A DNA stretch of 64,000 nucleotides from Rhizobacter sp. OV335 (GCF_900142965.1 NZ_FRCQ01000014.1:1-64000), one strand, 5' to 3'; positions 1 through 8,913 are shown, counted from the first letter of the stretch. Made by a program: numbers and translations. The notes: generated from the sequence alone by a model not told the origin.

Positions 1-375
1 AACCCCGTGCCAAATTGTGCGAATCGCGGCCCCGGCCCGTTCTACCTGGACGAGAACAACGTCACCACACCGAATTTCAACCAGGGCATCAACGATTGGA
101 GCATCGTGCGCAGCCACCTGGGCGGCCTGCCGATCCTGTACTGGCAGACCCCCATGGGTGTGCCCTCGACGACCCCCGGCGGAACACCGAAGCACTATCG
201 GGACAACCACGTCCAGTACATGCTGACGCATCCAACCCAGTACGCGGGCAACGGCACCTTCGCGATCGTCTTCAGTCCCGGGGACGACACGTCGGCGGAC
301 ATCACGAACGACGGCGGCCAGTTCGCGCGCCTGTCCAAGGCCTACCTGGCCAACCCCGCTGCGTTTCCCCGCTGA
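1..375 (+). CDS. C-terminal part of an unidentified protein, cut by the window edge
   Basis: The reading frame is open from the first base and stops at 373-375, so only about the last 124 residues are present. I do not recognise the family. The visible part is rich in Gly, Pro, Asn and Thr, with a W-Q-T-P/G-V-P-S-T-T-P-G-G stretch and an N-H-V-Q-Y-M-L-T-H segment, and ends with a YLANPAAFPR tail. This composition fits an exported protein. It lies 22 bp upstream of, and on the same strand as, the polysaccharide-lyase-like lipoprotein gene, so the two are probably co-transcribed and the fragment may also act on carbohydrate; that is inference from position only. Confidence 0.6.
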   Translation, partial: NPVPNCANRGPGPFYLDENNVTTPNFNQGINDWSIVRSHLGGLPILYWQTPMGVPSTTPGGTPKHYRDNHVQYMLTHPTQYAGNGTFAIVFSPGDDTSADITNDGGQFARLSKAYLANPAAFPR

Positions 376-397
376 GCTCAACGAGGAGAACCAGGAC

Positions 398-2647
398 GTG
401 AACGTGTCGAAGACATTCCCGGAACGCACCGACCTCGGTCAGTTGCCCGATCCCGCACGGCGTGCGCTCTCTCTGGGGCTGGGCCTGCTCCCGATGTTCC
501 CGCTGCTGTCCGGATGCGGCGCGGGCGCCGAGGACACCGGCCAGTCCGCGCAGGCTCGAGGCCAGGGGCGAAGCCCGTCCGCGAGCGTCCCCGGCTCGGT
601 GAGCGGCGTCTTCCGTCACCCGGGACTGCTGGTCACCGATGACGACTTCGCGCGCATCCGCGAGCACATCAAGGCCGGCCAGCAGCCGTGGACCGGCTGG
701 TGGAACAAGCTGTGCGCCGACCGCGCCGCCAGCCTGGATGGCAAGCCCAATCCGCTCGCCGGTGTCTATCGCGCCGACAGCAGCAAGTTCGCGATGTACC
801 GCGACATCCAGCGCGCCTGGTGCCTGGCGCTGCGCTGGCGGCTGTCGGACGACACGCGCTATGCCGACAAGGCGGTGGAAACACTGGATGCGTGGGCGAA
901 CACGCTGAAGGTGATCGGGACCGTGCCCGAGGGCTCGACCGCCCATGACGACCACACCTTCATCCTGCTGGCCGGCATGCAGGGCCACCAATGGGCCCAG
1001 GCCGGCGAGATCATGCGTGGCTACCCCGGCTGGCCGCCCGAGCGCCTGGCGCGCTTCCAGGAGATGCTCACGAGCGTCTTCGTCGGCATCTCGTCGCGGT
1101 TCCTCAGCGGGCCGCACCCGGGTTCCCACGCCAACTGGGACATGGCCTCGTTGTGCGGCACGCTGGCCATCGGGGTGTTCTGCGACCGGCCCGACCTGTA
1201 CCGGCAGGCCTGCGACTACTACGCGGCGAACAACCGCGGCAAGCTGACGATGTTCGGCAATGGCTCCATCGTGCACGCCGTCTACTTCATGCACCCGGGT
1301 CACTTCGGGCAGTGGCAAGAGAGCGGCCGCGACCAGGGCCACTCGACGCTGGGCATGTCGCTGGGTGGCGACCTGCTGGAGATGGCCTGGAGCCAGGGCG
1401 ACGACCTCTACGGGCTGTACGACAACCGCTTCCTCGCGGGAGCCGAATACGTGGCCCGCTCCAATCTGCTGGACGAGAACGGCAACACGTACCCGATGCC
1501 GTATGCACGCGAGCAGAACCCGCCGGAACCCCACACGTCGCTGTGGACGGAAGTGAACCAGTCGTTCCAGCACAAGAGGAACGCCTGGGAGCCCATCTAC
1601 AACCACTATGTGAATCGAATGGGCCTGGCAGCGCCCAACGTCGCGCGCATGGTGCCGCTGTGCGAGCCGAACTATGGGTCCAGCGGTGGCGACGACGTGG
1701 TGTTCCCGACCCTCGTCCACCGCCGCCCGGCCTATGCAGGGCCGATGAAGCCGCCGTCCGGCCTGACCGCCCCGGTGCGCGATGGCCGCGCGGTGCTGTC
1801 GTGGTGGGGCAGCGTCGGCGCGACGTCCTATGTGGTCAGGCGAAGCGCCAGTGCCGATGGCCCCTTCACGGACCTGGCCACGGTCGCGGCCAACGAATTG
1901 CTCACCCACACCGACGCCGCGCCCAGGAGCACCTGGTTCTACCAGGTCACCGCCCTGGGCAGCGGCGGCACCAGCGCCAGCTCGGGCTCGGTCCGGGCCT
2001 CGGTGTCCGGCGAGACGCGCTTGTCGATGCCCCTGAACGGCATGAACGGCACCGGCACCGCCGGCACGCTGCTGACCCCGGCCGGCAGCAGAACCACCAT
2101 CGAGGGCACGTTGCTGGACGGGGCGACCTGGGGCGAGGGACGCCTGAACAACGACAAGGCCGTGGCGTTCGACGGCAAGGCGGCCGGCCTGCAACTGCCG
2201 CCGGGGATCTTCAGCGGCCTGGACGATTTCACGGTGTCGCTGTGGGCCTATGCGAATTCGCTGCGCTGGGACAGCTGCCTGTTCTTCGCCGGACACGACG
2301 GCTTCTCGTCCATGCGGATCGCGCCCAAGGCCGGCCAGGGGCTGCGTTTCGGGATCTGCGGCGCAGGGCACAACGACGAGCAGGTCGTCGAGGCGCCGGG
2401 CTTCCTGCCCATCCGGCGCTGGGTCCATGTGGCGGTCACGCTCCAGGGCAGCACCGGGCGGCTCTACGTCGACGGCACCGAGGTGGCGAGCTCGGACGCC
2501 ATCCTGTTGTCGCCGCGTCAGGTTGGCGATCAGGTGGCCTTCCTGGGGCGCAACTGGGGGCATCCGTCGTTCGACGGCCGAATCCAGGACTTCCGCGTGC
2601 ACGCGGGCGCGCTGAGTGCCGCAGAGGTCGCGGCGCTGATGCAGTGA
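398..2647 (+). CDS. alginate-lyase-family lipoprotein with FN3 and LamG-like modules
   Basis: 749 aa. A GTG start is preceded by GAGGAG at 383-388. The N-terminus carries a lipoprotein signal with lipobox LLSGC (Cys40), so the protein should be anchored in the outer membrane. Residues about 70-430 match the alginate lyase superfamily fold (PF05426-like): the Q-E-S-G-R-D-Q-G-H-S block followed by L-L-E-M-A-W-S-Q-G-D-D-L-Y-G is its typical helical core. Residues about 449-537 read as a fibronectin type III domain, and about 540-745 as a concanavalin A-like LamG/pentraxin domain, a likely glycan-binding module. The substrate cannot be named; related lyases act on alginate or other uronate polymers. 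It converges on the sugar-acid operon, which fits supplying that operon with substrate (inference). Confidence 0.85.
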   Translation: MNVSKTFPERTDLGQLPDPARRALSLGLGLLPMFPLLSGCGAGAEDTGQSAQARGQGRSPSASVPGSVSGVFRHPGLLVTDDDFARIREHIKAGQQPWTGWWNKLCADRAASLDGKPNPLAGVYRADSSKFAMYRDIQRAWCLALRWRLSDDTRYADKAVETLDAWANTLKVIGTVPEGSTAHDDHTFILLAGMQGHQWAQAGEIMRGYPGWPPERLARFQEMLTSVFVGISSRFLSGPHPGSHANWDMASLCGTLAIGVFCDRPDLYRQACDYYAANNRGKLTMFGNGSIVHAVYFMHPGHFGQWQESGRDQGHSTLGMSLGGDLLEMAWSQGDDLYGLYDNRFLAGAEYVARSNLLDENGNTYPMPYAREQNPPEPHTSLWTEVNQSFQHKRNAWEPIYNHYVNRMGLAAPNVARMVPLCEPNYGSSGGDDVVFPTLVHRRPAYAGPMKPPSGLTAPVRDGRAVLSWWGSVGATSYVVRRSASADGPFTDLATVAANELLTHTDAAPRSTWFYQVTALGSGGTSASSGSVRASVSGETRLSMPLNGMNGTGTAGTLLTPAGSRTTIEGTLLDGATWGEGRLNNDKAVAFDGKAAGLQLPPGIFSGLDDFTVSLWAYANSLRWDSCLFFAGHDGFSSMRIAPKAGQGLRFGICGAGHNDEQVVEAPGFLPIRRWVHVAVTLQGSTGRLYVDGTEVASSDAILLSPRQVGDQVAFLGRNWGHPSFDGRIQDFRVHAGALSAAEVAALMQ

Positions 2648-2668
2648 CGGTGCGCAGGGGTGTCGATG

Positions 2669-2689
2669 GCCGCACCGCCGGGTTGCGGC
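2669..2689. terminator. possible hairpin between convergent genes
   Basis: GCCGCA (2669-2674) and TGCGGC (2684-2689) form a 6-bp stem with a 9-base loop in the 48-bp gap between the convergent lyase-like gene and the sugar-acid operon. There is no T-run on either side, so it is only a weak candidate for a bidirectional terminator. Confidence 0.3.
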
Positions 2690-2695
2690 TGACGC

Positions 2696-3664
2696 TCAGT
2701 ACTTGCGGTTCGGGAACTCCTTGGCCGCGACCTCCTGCGGGAACACCCCCTCGTTGGTCTTGATCCAGCGCGGCAGTGTTTCACCGGCCGCCGCCTTCTT
2801 GGCGGCCTCCATCAGCTGCGGCCCGAGCAGCGGGCTGCATTCGACCGACACGTTCATCTTGCCGGCCATCATGGCTTCGAAGGCGCCCTTCACCGCGTCG
2901 ACGCCGATGACGAGGATGTCCTTGCCCGGCTTCAGCCCCGTCTCTTCGATGGCCTGGATGGCGCCGATCGCCATGTCGTCGTTGTGTGCGTAGAGGACGT
3001 TGATCTTCTTGCCCTCCGCCTTCAGGAAGGCCTCCATCACCTCCTTGCCCTTCGAGCGCGTGAAGTCCCCCGTCTGCGACCGGACGACCTTGTAGCGCGG
3101 GTTCGTCCTGATCACCTCCTCGAAGCCCTTCTTGCGGTCGTTCGCCGGGTCGGAGCCGACCGTGCCCTGCAGCTCGACGATGTTGACGTCGCCCTGCGTG
3201 TCCTTGGTGTGATCGAGCAGCCAGCGGGCGGCGCGCCGCCCTTCCTCGACGAAGTCCGACCCGACGAACGAGGCCCAGGTCGTCGGGTCCTTGACCTCGA
3301 CGTTGCGGCTCTCGAGGATGACCGGAATCTTCGCGGCCTTCGCTTCCTTCAGCACCGTGTCCCAGCCGGTCGTCACCAGCGGCGCGAGGATGATCACGTC
3401 GACCTTCTGCGCGATGAAGGCCCGGATCGCCTTGATCTGGTTCTCCTGCTTCTGCTGCCCGTCGGAGAACTTCAGCTCGACGCCGGCGGCCTTCGCCGCG
3501 GACTTCACCGATTCGGTGTTCGCCGTGCGCCATTCGCTCTCCGCGCCGGTCTGCGCGAAACCGATCACCAGCCGCTTGCCTGCGGCAGCGCCCAAGCCGG
3601 GAAGCAGCGACGCCCCCGCCGCGGCGAGCAGCGTGGCGACCAGCGTTCTCTTGTTCATCTGCAT
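2696..3664 (-). CDS. sugar ABC transporter substrate-binding protein, YtfQ-like
   Basis: 322 aa periplasmic binding protein of the ribose/galactofuranose group. A signal peptide covers about residues 1-27 (ending GLGAAA). Stretches such as D-G-Q-Q-K-Q-E-N-Q-I-K-A, V-E-L-Q-G-T-V-G, S-G/T-D-F-T-R-S-K-G-K-E-V-M-E and Y-A-H-N-D-D-M-A-I-G-A-I-Q-A-I closely follow E. coli YtfQ, the galactofuranose-binding protein. The ATG at 3664 has GGAG five bases upstream. It is the last gene of the seven-gene operon and the second binding protein in it; the importer ATPase and permease lie at the other end. It may give the importer a second ligand range, or serve a transporter encoded elsewhere. The true ligand is unknown. 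Confidence 0.9.
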   Translation of the reverse strand: MQMNKRTLVATLLAAAGASLLPGLGAAAGKRLVIGFAQTGAESEWRTANTESVKSAAKAAGVELKFSDGQQKQENQIKAIRAFIAQKVDVIILAPLVTTGWDTVLKEAKAAKIPVILESRNVEVKDPTTWASFVGSDFVEEGRRAARWLLDHTKDTQGDVNIVELQGTVGSDPANDRKKGFEEVIRTNPRYKVVRSQTGDFTRSKGKEVMEAFLKAEGKKINVLYAHNDDMAIGAIQAIEETGLKPGKDILVIGVDAVKGAFEAMMAGKMNVSVECSPLLGPQLMEAAKKAAAGETLPRWIKTNEGVFPQEVAAKEFPNRKY

Positions 3665-3738
3665 GATGTCTCCTTCCGATGGAACAGAACAGGCCGGCAT
3701 GGCGGAATGCCACCCGGGTCCGAGTGATGCCGTGGCCC

Positions 3739-4743
3739 TCAGCCGGGGTACCAGACGTGGCGCGGGTCGTCGACGGCGCGGCGATACGACCACGCGGCCT
3801 CGACCAGCCTCGCCATGTCGTACTTCGGTCGCCAGCCGAGCAGGAACCTGGCCTTGGTGTTGTCGAGCCAGGTCGAGTGGTACGGCGTCTTGACGGGCAC
3901 CAGCGGCACGCCCCGCGTGCGCGCGAGGTAGTCGCCCAGCGCGCCGTAGTCGACCGGCTCGTCCATCGCGATGTTCATCAGCTGCTGGCGCGCCCGTGGG
4001 TGATCGACCGCGGTGCAGATGGCGTCCACGAGGTCGTCCACATGCACGAAATTCCGCTGCACCGGCACGCCCGCCTCGTCGAGCATCACCGGGACCGCGC
4101 CGCTGGCGACATGGGTGGCGGCCGCTTCGGCGCCCACCAGCTCGCACCAGCGCGGCCCGCCGAACACGTCGGGGCCGAAGGACAACTGGAACCTGAAGTC
4201 GTCCTTCTCCATGATCCAGGGGGCGCGCAGGCAGCAGCCGTTGAGGCCGTACTGGACGAAGTACTGCTGCAGCATCACTTCTTCGAGCACCTTCGACAAG
4301 GCATAGCAACCGGGGTAGGCGCTGTGGGCCTGCGTCTCGACGACGGGCACCGGGTGCGGGTAGAAGAAATGGCCCACGCCGGCATCGCCGCCGACCAGCA
4401 GGAATTGTTCGAAGCTGGCGCTGCTGCGGCAGGCCTCGAGCAACCAGAACATGCCCTTCACGGCCACGTCCATCACGTCGTCAGGCGTTTCCTTGCTGGT
4501 GGCCAGGTGCAGCACGTGGGTCACGCCGTCCAGCGCGCGGTCGACGTCGACGCGGTTCTGGATCGAGCCCTGCACGCAGTCGAGGCGATCGTGCGCGTCG
4601 AGCGGCCGTCGATGCGTGAAGGCGCGAAACACGAAGCGGTCGAACGCCGGGTCGTGCAGCGCGCGCGCAAGAAAGGCCTGCCCCACCTTGCCGGCCGCGC
4701 CCGTCACGAGCATCCGGCCCCTGCTCTCACCGGTTCGCTTCAT
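3739..4743 (-). CDS. NAD-dependent epimerase/dehydratase (extended SDR)
   Basis: 334 aa. The N-terminal Rossmann motif TGAAGKVG (glycines 15, 18, 21) and the catalytic pair Tyr147-x3-Lys151 (YALSK) identify an extended short-chain dehydrogenase/reductase of the NAD-dependent epimerase/dehydratase family. A downstream R-N-F-V-H-V-D-D-L segment is also typical. Its ATG overlaps the stop of the upstream reductase gene as ATGA, so the two are translationally coupled. In this operon it most likely oxidises, epimerises or dehydrates a sugar or sugar acid, but the reaction cannot be read from the sequence. Uronate dehydrogenase-type activity is one possibility. Confidence 0.88.
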   Translation of the reverse strand: MKRTGESRGRMLVTGAAGKVGQAFLARALHDPAFDRFVFRAFTHRRPLDAHDRLDCVQGSIQNRVDVDRALDGVTHVLHLATSKETPDDVMDVAVKGMFWLLEACRSSASFEQFLLVGGDAGVGHFFYPHPVPVVETQAHSAYPGCYALSKVLEEVMLQQYFVQYGLNGCCLRAPWIMEKDDFRFQLSFGPDVFGGPRWCELVGAEAAATHVASGAVPVMLDEAGVPVQRNFVHVDDLVDAICTAVDHPRARQQLMNIAMDEPVDYGALGDYLARTRGVPLVPVKTPYHSTWLDNTKARFLLGWRPKYDMARLVEAAWSYRRAVDDPRHVWYPG

Positions 4744-5879
4744 GAATGCAGCTCCTCATCGGTGGCCATCGCCGCTCTCAGCCGCGTCTGCGTCGGCGGC
4801 AATCCCAGCTTGTCCGCATGCGACAGCAGCAGGCCGATGCGCGCCTGCTTCTTCGACGGGTGGTTCTGCGCAATGTCGGCCAGCCGGTGGGCCAGGAAAG
4901 GATTGAGCAGGCGATCACGAAGCACGATGAGGTAGTCGCGCGCGTCGCGGCCTTCGCCGAGGGCGTCGAACACCGGCATCACCTCGTCGCGCCAGACCGC
5001 TTCCAGCTCGGCGCGCAACAGCGCATCGCCCAGGGCCTGCAGCACGGTTTCATCGCGCGGCCGCCCGCCGGCCAGCCAGCGTTCGGCGAGAAACGTGTGG
5101 CCGAGGTTCAGCAGCATCAGCTTCAATCGCTCGAAGCGCCCCAGTTCGTCGGTCAGGACGATGGCCGGATGCGTGCACGGCAGCACCATGCCACGCTGCC
5201 GCTCGATCGCCCACAGGGCATACGGCTCGGCGATCGCGCCGACCGGAACCAGCGGCTCCGACACGATGCGATCGACCAGCGAGTTGACCCACACGCATTC
5301 GTCGTGCAGGTAGTCGATGAAGGAGCCCGGCGCCTGCCACGACTTCGCGAGTTCGCAGACGATCGCGCGCAAGGTGTCGCCGTTCCTCGGCACGAGTTCG
5401 CAGGGGAACAGCGACGGGCCGCCGCCCGGCTGATGCCGCCAGCGGCGATACAGCAGCACGGCCAGCTTCGCCGGGAAGCTGCGTGGCGCGACCGTGCCAC
5501 CGGACAACAGCGACGGCCCATCGGCGGAATCGAGCGCGTAGCCGCGTTCGCCCGTGTTCGACACGATGACGCGGACGTCCGTGGCGACCGCCTCGACGAT
5601 CTGCGGCCAATGGGTGTCCGCATGCCAGGCCTGCCGCACCGAATCGACGCGCACGGTCTCGCACAGCCGGCGCCCGTCGAGCAGGCCGCGCACCTCGACG
5701 GGGTAGCCCGCGCCGCCGGCCAGCGCCGCCGTGCGTGCCGTGCTCTGCGCGCTGCCCGTCGTCTGCACGACGGCGATGCCGCCGAGGGCCTCGCCCCGCG
5801 CGAGCGCCTGCGACACGAACAGGTCCACGTGCGCCTGCAGGAAGCGACCGGTGCCGAACTGAAGAATGGGCAGCGCCAT
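4740..5879 (-). CDS. mannitol dehydrogenase family protein, tagaturonate reductase (UxaB)-like
   Basis: 379 aa from the ATG at 5879, chosen because GAGGGG lies 7 bases upstream; a GTG 18 bases earlier is in frame but lacks a site. It begins with the Rossmann sequence I-L-Q-F-G-T-G-R-F-L-Q-A-H. The polyol/hexuronate dehydrogenase signature follows: F-P-A-K-L-A-V-L-L-Y-R-R-W, then V-P-R-N-G-D-T-L, V-W-V-N-S-L-V-D-R-I-V and L-N-L-G-H-T-F. The overall pattern is nearer UxaB (D-tagaturonate to D-altronate, NADH) than mannitol 2-dehydrogenase, although UxaB proteins are longer (near 480 aa). Placement directly after an LgoD-like dehydrogenase, whose product would be tagaturonate, supports that reaction. 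The specific assignment is inference. Confidence 0.82.
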   Translation of the reverse strand: MALPILQFGTGRFLQAHVDLFVSQALARGEALGGIAVVQTTGSAQSTARTAALAGGAGYPVEVRGLLDGRRLCETVRVDSVRQAWHADTHWPQIVEAVATDVRVIVSNTGERGYALDSADGPSLLSGGTVAPRSFPAKLAVLLYRRWRHQPGGGPSLFPCELVPRNGDTLRAIVCELAKSWQAPGSFIDYLHDECVWVNSLVDRIVSEPLVPVGAIAEPYALWAIERQRGMVLPCTHPAIVLTDELGRFERLKLMLLNLGHTFLAERWLAGGRPRDETVLQALGDALLRAELEAVWRDEVMPVFDALGEGRDARDYLIVLRDRLLNPFLAHRLADIAQNHPSKKQARIGLLLSHADKLGLPPTQTRLRAAMATDEELHS

Positions 5880-5890
5880 CGTGCGACCCC

Positions 5891-6901
5891 TCAGCACTCG
5901 ACGATGGCCTTGACCACGCCTCGCGACGGGTCGAGCAGCTGCACGAAGTCGGCGGGCAGGTTCGCGAGTGCGAGCCTATGCGTGTTCAGCGCCGCGTGCG
6001 GGATCTGGCCGGCGCGCATCGCGGCGAGCACGGTCTCGAAATCCTCCATCGTGGCGTTGCGGCTGCCCAGCAGGCTCGCCTCGCGCTTGTGGAACTCGGG
6101 ATCGGCGAACGCGATGTTGTCGCGCACGACGGAGACCAGCACGTACTTGCCGCCGTGGGCGATGAAGCGAAAGCCGCGCTCCATCGCGCGGGCATTGCCG
6201 GTGGCATCGAACACGACGTCGAAGAAGTCGCCGCCGGTCAGCCGCGACAGCTCCGCTTCGTCGCTCGGGCCGATCACCACGCCGGCATGCGCTCCGAGGT
6301 GCTCGCAGCAGAAGTCGACGCGATCGCGGCGCGTGTCGAGCGCGGCGACGGTGGCGCCGCGCAGCACGGCGAACGTCACTGCCGCCATGCCGATGGGCCC
6401 GGTGCCGACGACCAGCACGCGCTGGCCGGCCTGCACATCGCCGCGCCGCACGGCATGTGCGCCGATGGCCAGGAATTCGAGCATCGCCGCCTGGTCGAGC
6501 GTGACGCCTTCCGCCTTGTGGACAAAGGCTTGCGGAACGCTGATGTACTCGGTGAAGGCGCCGTCGCGGTGGACGCCCAGCACCTGGATGGCCACGCAGC
6601 AGTTGGTCTTGCCCTGGCGGCACGCGATGCAGCTGCCGCACGACAGGTAGGGCATCACGAACACCGGGTCGTCGACCGCCAGCGCGCTGCCGGCGGGCGC
6701 TTCGGCCACGGTGCCGGAGAACTCGTGGCCCATCACGCGCGGGTATTCGAGATAGGGTTGGTGGCCGGTGAAGATGTGCAGGTCGGTGCCGCACACCCCC
6801 ACCCGCCGCACCCGCAGCAGCACCTCGCCTTCGCCGCGCAGGGGCATCTCCCTGTCCACGACACGCAAGGTGCCCGGGGTGTCGCAGATGACAGTCAGCA
6901 T
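5891..6901 (-). CDS. zinc-dependent alcohol dehydrogenase, L-galactonate 5-dehydrogenase (LgoD)-like
   Basis: 336 aa medium-chain dehydrogenase. Cys37 (VCGTD) and His59-Glu60 (GHE) are catalytic-zinc residues, and Cys88, Cys91, Cys94 and Cys102 form the structural-zinc lobe. The NAD-binding motif is VVGTGPIG. Several blocks parallel E. coli LgoD (YjjN), especially Y-P-R-V-M-G-H-E, T-N-C-C, L-G-V-H-R-D-G-A-F-T-E-Y and F-A-D-P-E-F-H-K-R-E-A-S-L-L-G-S-R-N-A-T. LgoD oxidises L-galactonate to D-tagaturonate. AAGGGAG precedes the ATG. The next gene, 11 bp downstream, encodes a tagaturonate-reductase-like enzyme, so the two may form consecutive steps. A related sugar acid or polyol substrate remains possible. 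Confidence 0.88.
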   Translation of the reverse strand: MLTVICDTPGTLRVVDREMPLRGEGEVLLRVRRVGVCGTDLHIFTGHQPYLEYPRVMGHEFSGTVAEAPAGSALAVDDPVFVMPYLSCGSCIACRQGKTNCCVAIQVLGVHRDGAFTEYISVPQAFVHKAEGVTLDQAAMLEFLAIGAHAVRRGDVQAGQRVLVVGTGPIGMAAVTFAVLRGATVAALDTRRDRVDFCCEHLGAHAGVVIGPSDEAELSRLTGGDFFDVVFDATGNARAMERGFRFIAHGGKYVLVSVVRDNIAFADPEFHKREASLLGSRNATMEDFETVLAAMRAGQIPHAALNTHRLALANLPADFVQLLDPSRGVVKAIVEC

Positions 6902-6920
6902 GACGCTCCCTTCGAGTCGC

Positions 6921-7865
6921 TCAGTACAGGACGTTCTTCGCTTCGGTGGACTCGATGTTCTTCTTGGTCACCATCACCACACCGGTGTCGCGGAACTTCG
7001 GCACGGTCTTGCCCTGGCTCGCTTCCACCGCGGTCTTCACGCCCAGGTGGCCCATCTGGTAGGCGCTTTGCACGGCGATGGCTTCGAGCGTGCCATCCTT
7101 GATGAAGCCCTGCAGGTCGCCGTTGCCGTCGAAGCCGATGGCCACCACCTTGCCTGCCTTGCCCGACTGCACGAGCGCGCGGCCCATGCCGATCGCGGTC
7201 GGCTCGTTGGCGCCGAACAGGCCCTTCAGGTCGGCGTTCGCCGCGAGCACGTCGGTGGTCTGGTTCAGCGCCGTTCCCATCTGCGAGTTCGAATAGAACG
7301 GGCCCACGACCTGCAGCTTCGAGTGGGTTTCGATGTACTTGCGGAAACCTCCGACGCGGCCGATCTCCGAGCCGGAGCCTGCCGTGTACGACATGATCGC
7401 GATCTTGCCCGTCGTGCCGACCTTGTCGATCAGGGCCTGCGCGCACAGCTCGCCCGCCTTCTTGTTGTCGGTGGCGAGGAAGGACTGGTAGTAGTCCTTG
7501 CCCGCGTCGCTGGCCGCGGAGTCGATCAGGATCACCGGGATCTTGGCCTCCCAGGCCTTCTTCATCGCCGGAATCAGCGCATCGGGATCGGACGGCGCGA
7601 GCACGATGGCCGCCACCTTGCGGTTCACGGCGTTCTCGACCAGCGCGACCTGGCCGGCGAGATCGGTGTCCGACGCCGCGCCCTGGAAGCTGGCGGTGTA
7701 GCCCTTGAGCTCGCCGGCGGCGGCGGTCGATCCCTTCTTCACGTTCTGCCAGAAATCGGAGTTCGCGGTCTTCACGATGACGGCGATCTCCTTGTCTGCG
7801 GCCGATGCCGCCGAGGCGGCGAACAGGAACGTGGATGCGAACACGGTGGTCAGGATTTTCTTCAT
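6921..7865 (-). CDS. sugar ABC transporter substrate-binding protein, RbsB-like
   Basis: 314 aa periplasmic binding protein (type 1 fold, CUT2 family). The signal peptide runs to about residue 22 (SAASAAD). The pattern I-A-V-I-V-K-T-A-N-S-D-F-W, I-V-L-A-P-S-D-P-D-A-L and V-V-A-I-G-F-D-G-N matches ribose/fructose/xylose-type receptors. It follows the permease gene with a 64-bp gap, in ATPase-permease-binding protein order, so it is the primary receptor of this importer. The ligand is not evident; the downstream dehydrogenases suggest a hexonate, uronate or polyol. Confidence 0.92.
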   Translation of the reverse strand: MKKILTTVFASTFLFAASAASAADKEIAVIVKTANSDFWQNVKKGSTAAAGELKGYTASFQGAASDTDLAGQVALVENAVNRKVAAIVLAPSDPDALIPAMKKAWEAKIPVILIDSAASDAGKDYYQSFLATDNKKAGELCAQALIDKVGTTGKIAIMSYTAGSGSEIGRVGGFRKYIETHSKLQVVGPFYSNSQMGTALNQTTDVLAANADLKGLFGANEPTAIGMGRALVQSGKAGKVVAIGFDGNGDLQGFIKDGTLEAIAVQSAYQMGHLGVKTAVEASQGKTVPKFRDTGVVMVTKKNIESTEAKNVLY

Positions 7866-7929
7866 GTCAGTCCTCTTGATGAACGAGCTTGTCTCTCTCC
7901 GATTCCCGGGCGGTCCTGCCGGTGAGGTG

Positions 7930-8913
7930 TCATCTGCGATGACGCATCTGGTCGATCCACACGGTGAGCAGGATGACCAGACCGATGATGATTTGCTGCG
8001 TGAAGGCAGACACGCCGCCCATGTTCAGGCCGTTGCGCAGGATGCCGATCACGAAGGCGCCGATGACGGTGCCCGATATCGTTCCGACGCCGCCCGACAG
8101 CGAGGTGCCGCCGATCACCGCGGCAGCGATCGCGTCGAGCTCGTACATCAGGCCTTCGCTCGGCTGGGCGGTGACCAGGCGCGACATCAGCACGCAGCCC
8201 GTCAGCCCCGCGAGCGTTCCCGACAGCACGTAGGCGAAGACGGTGACGCCGCGCACGTCCACGCCCGACAGGCGCGCCGCTTCGGTGTTCGACCCGATGG
8301 CATAGATGAAGCGGCCGAGCGTGGTGCGGTTGAGCAGCACCGCCACCGCGACGGCCAGCGCGATCATCAGCAGCACCGGGTAGGGAATGCCCGGGAACAC
8401 GACGTCCGGAAAGCCGTCGGCGCCGATGTTGACGATGCGTGCCAGCGATCCGTTGCCGAGTGCCGCGAAGCCGTCTCCGAGCCCGCCGATGGCCTTGGCA
8501 TCGGTGATCTGCAGCGCCACGCCGCGCGCGACCATCATCATGCCCAGCGTCGCGATGAACGGCGGCAGCCTGAGCAAGGTCACGCACAGGCCGTTGACGA
8601 GCCCGCACAAGGCCCCCACCACCAGCCCGCACAGCATGCCCAGCGGCACCGGCAGGCCCGCCTTCACTGCCAGCGCCGCGACGACGCCCGCCAGCGCGAG
8701 GATGGCGCCCACCGACAGGTCGATCCCGCCGGTGATGATCACGCAGGTCGCGCCGATGCCGAGGTAGGCGATGGAGGTCACCTGCAGCGCGACCGTCATG
8801 CCGTTGCCGACGGAGAAGAACGAATCGCTCACGAACGAGAACACCGCGGTGAGCGCGATCAGGCTCGCGAGCGCCGCGAACTTCTGGAACAGGTCTTTCT
8901 GCTTGTCGGTCAT
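7930..8913 (-). CDS. sugar ABC transporter permease, RbsC-like
   Basis: 327 aa from the ATG at 8913 (MTDKQKDLFQ). It is a polytopic inner-membrane protein with about eight to ten hydrophobic segments and the BPD_transp_2 hallmarks of CUT2 permeases: C-V-I-I-T-G-G-I-D-L-S-V-G-A near residue 65, and A-V-I-G-G-T-S-L-S-G-G-V-G-T-I-S-G-T near residue 260. Sixteen bases separate it from the upstream ATPase gene. As in ribose systems it probably forms a homodimer with the double-domain ATPase. Confidence 0.94.
   Translation of the reverse strand: MTDKQKDLFQKFAALASLIALTAVFSFVSDSFFSVGNGMTVALQVTSIAYLGIGATCVIITGGIDLSVGAILALAGVVAALAVKAGLPVPLGMLCGLVVGALCGLVNGLCVTLLRLPPFIATLGMMMVARGVALQITDAKAIGGLGDGFAALGNGSLARIVNIGADGFPDVVFPGIPYPVLLMIALAVAVAVLLNRTTLGRFIYAIGSNTEAARLSGVDVRGVTVFAYVLSGTLAGLTGCVLMSRLVTAQPSEGLMYELDAIAAAVIGGTSLSGGVGTISGTVIGAFVIGILRNGLNMGGVSAFTQQIIIGLVILLTVWIDQMRHRR

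Noticed and set aside
302-2602. Long open frame opposite the lyase-like gene
   Set aside because: It lies antisense to a gene with clear domains, is arginine-, alanine- and glycine-rich as expected from high-GC antisense reading, and shows no domain of its own.
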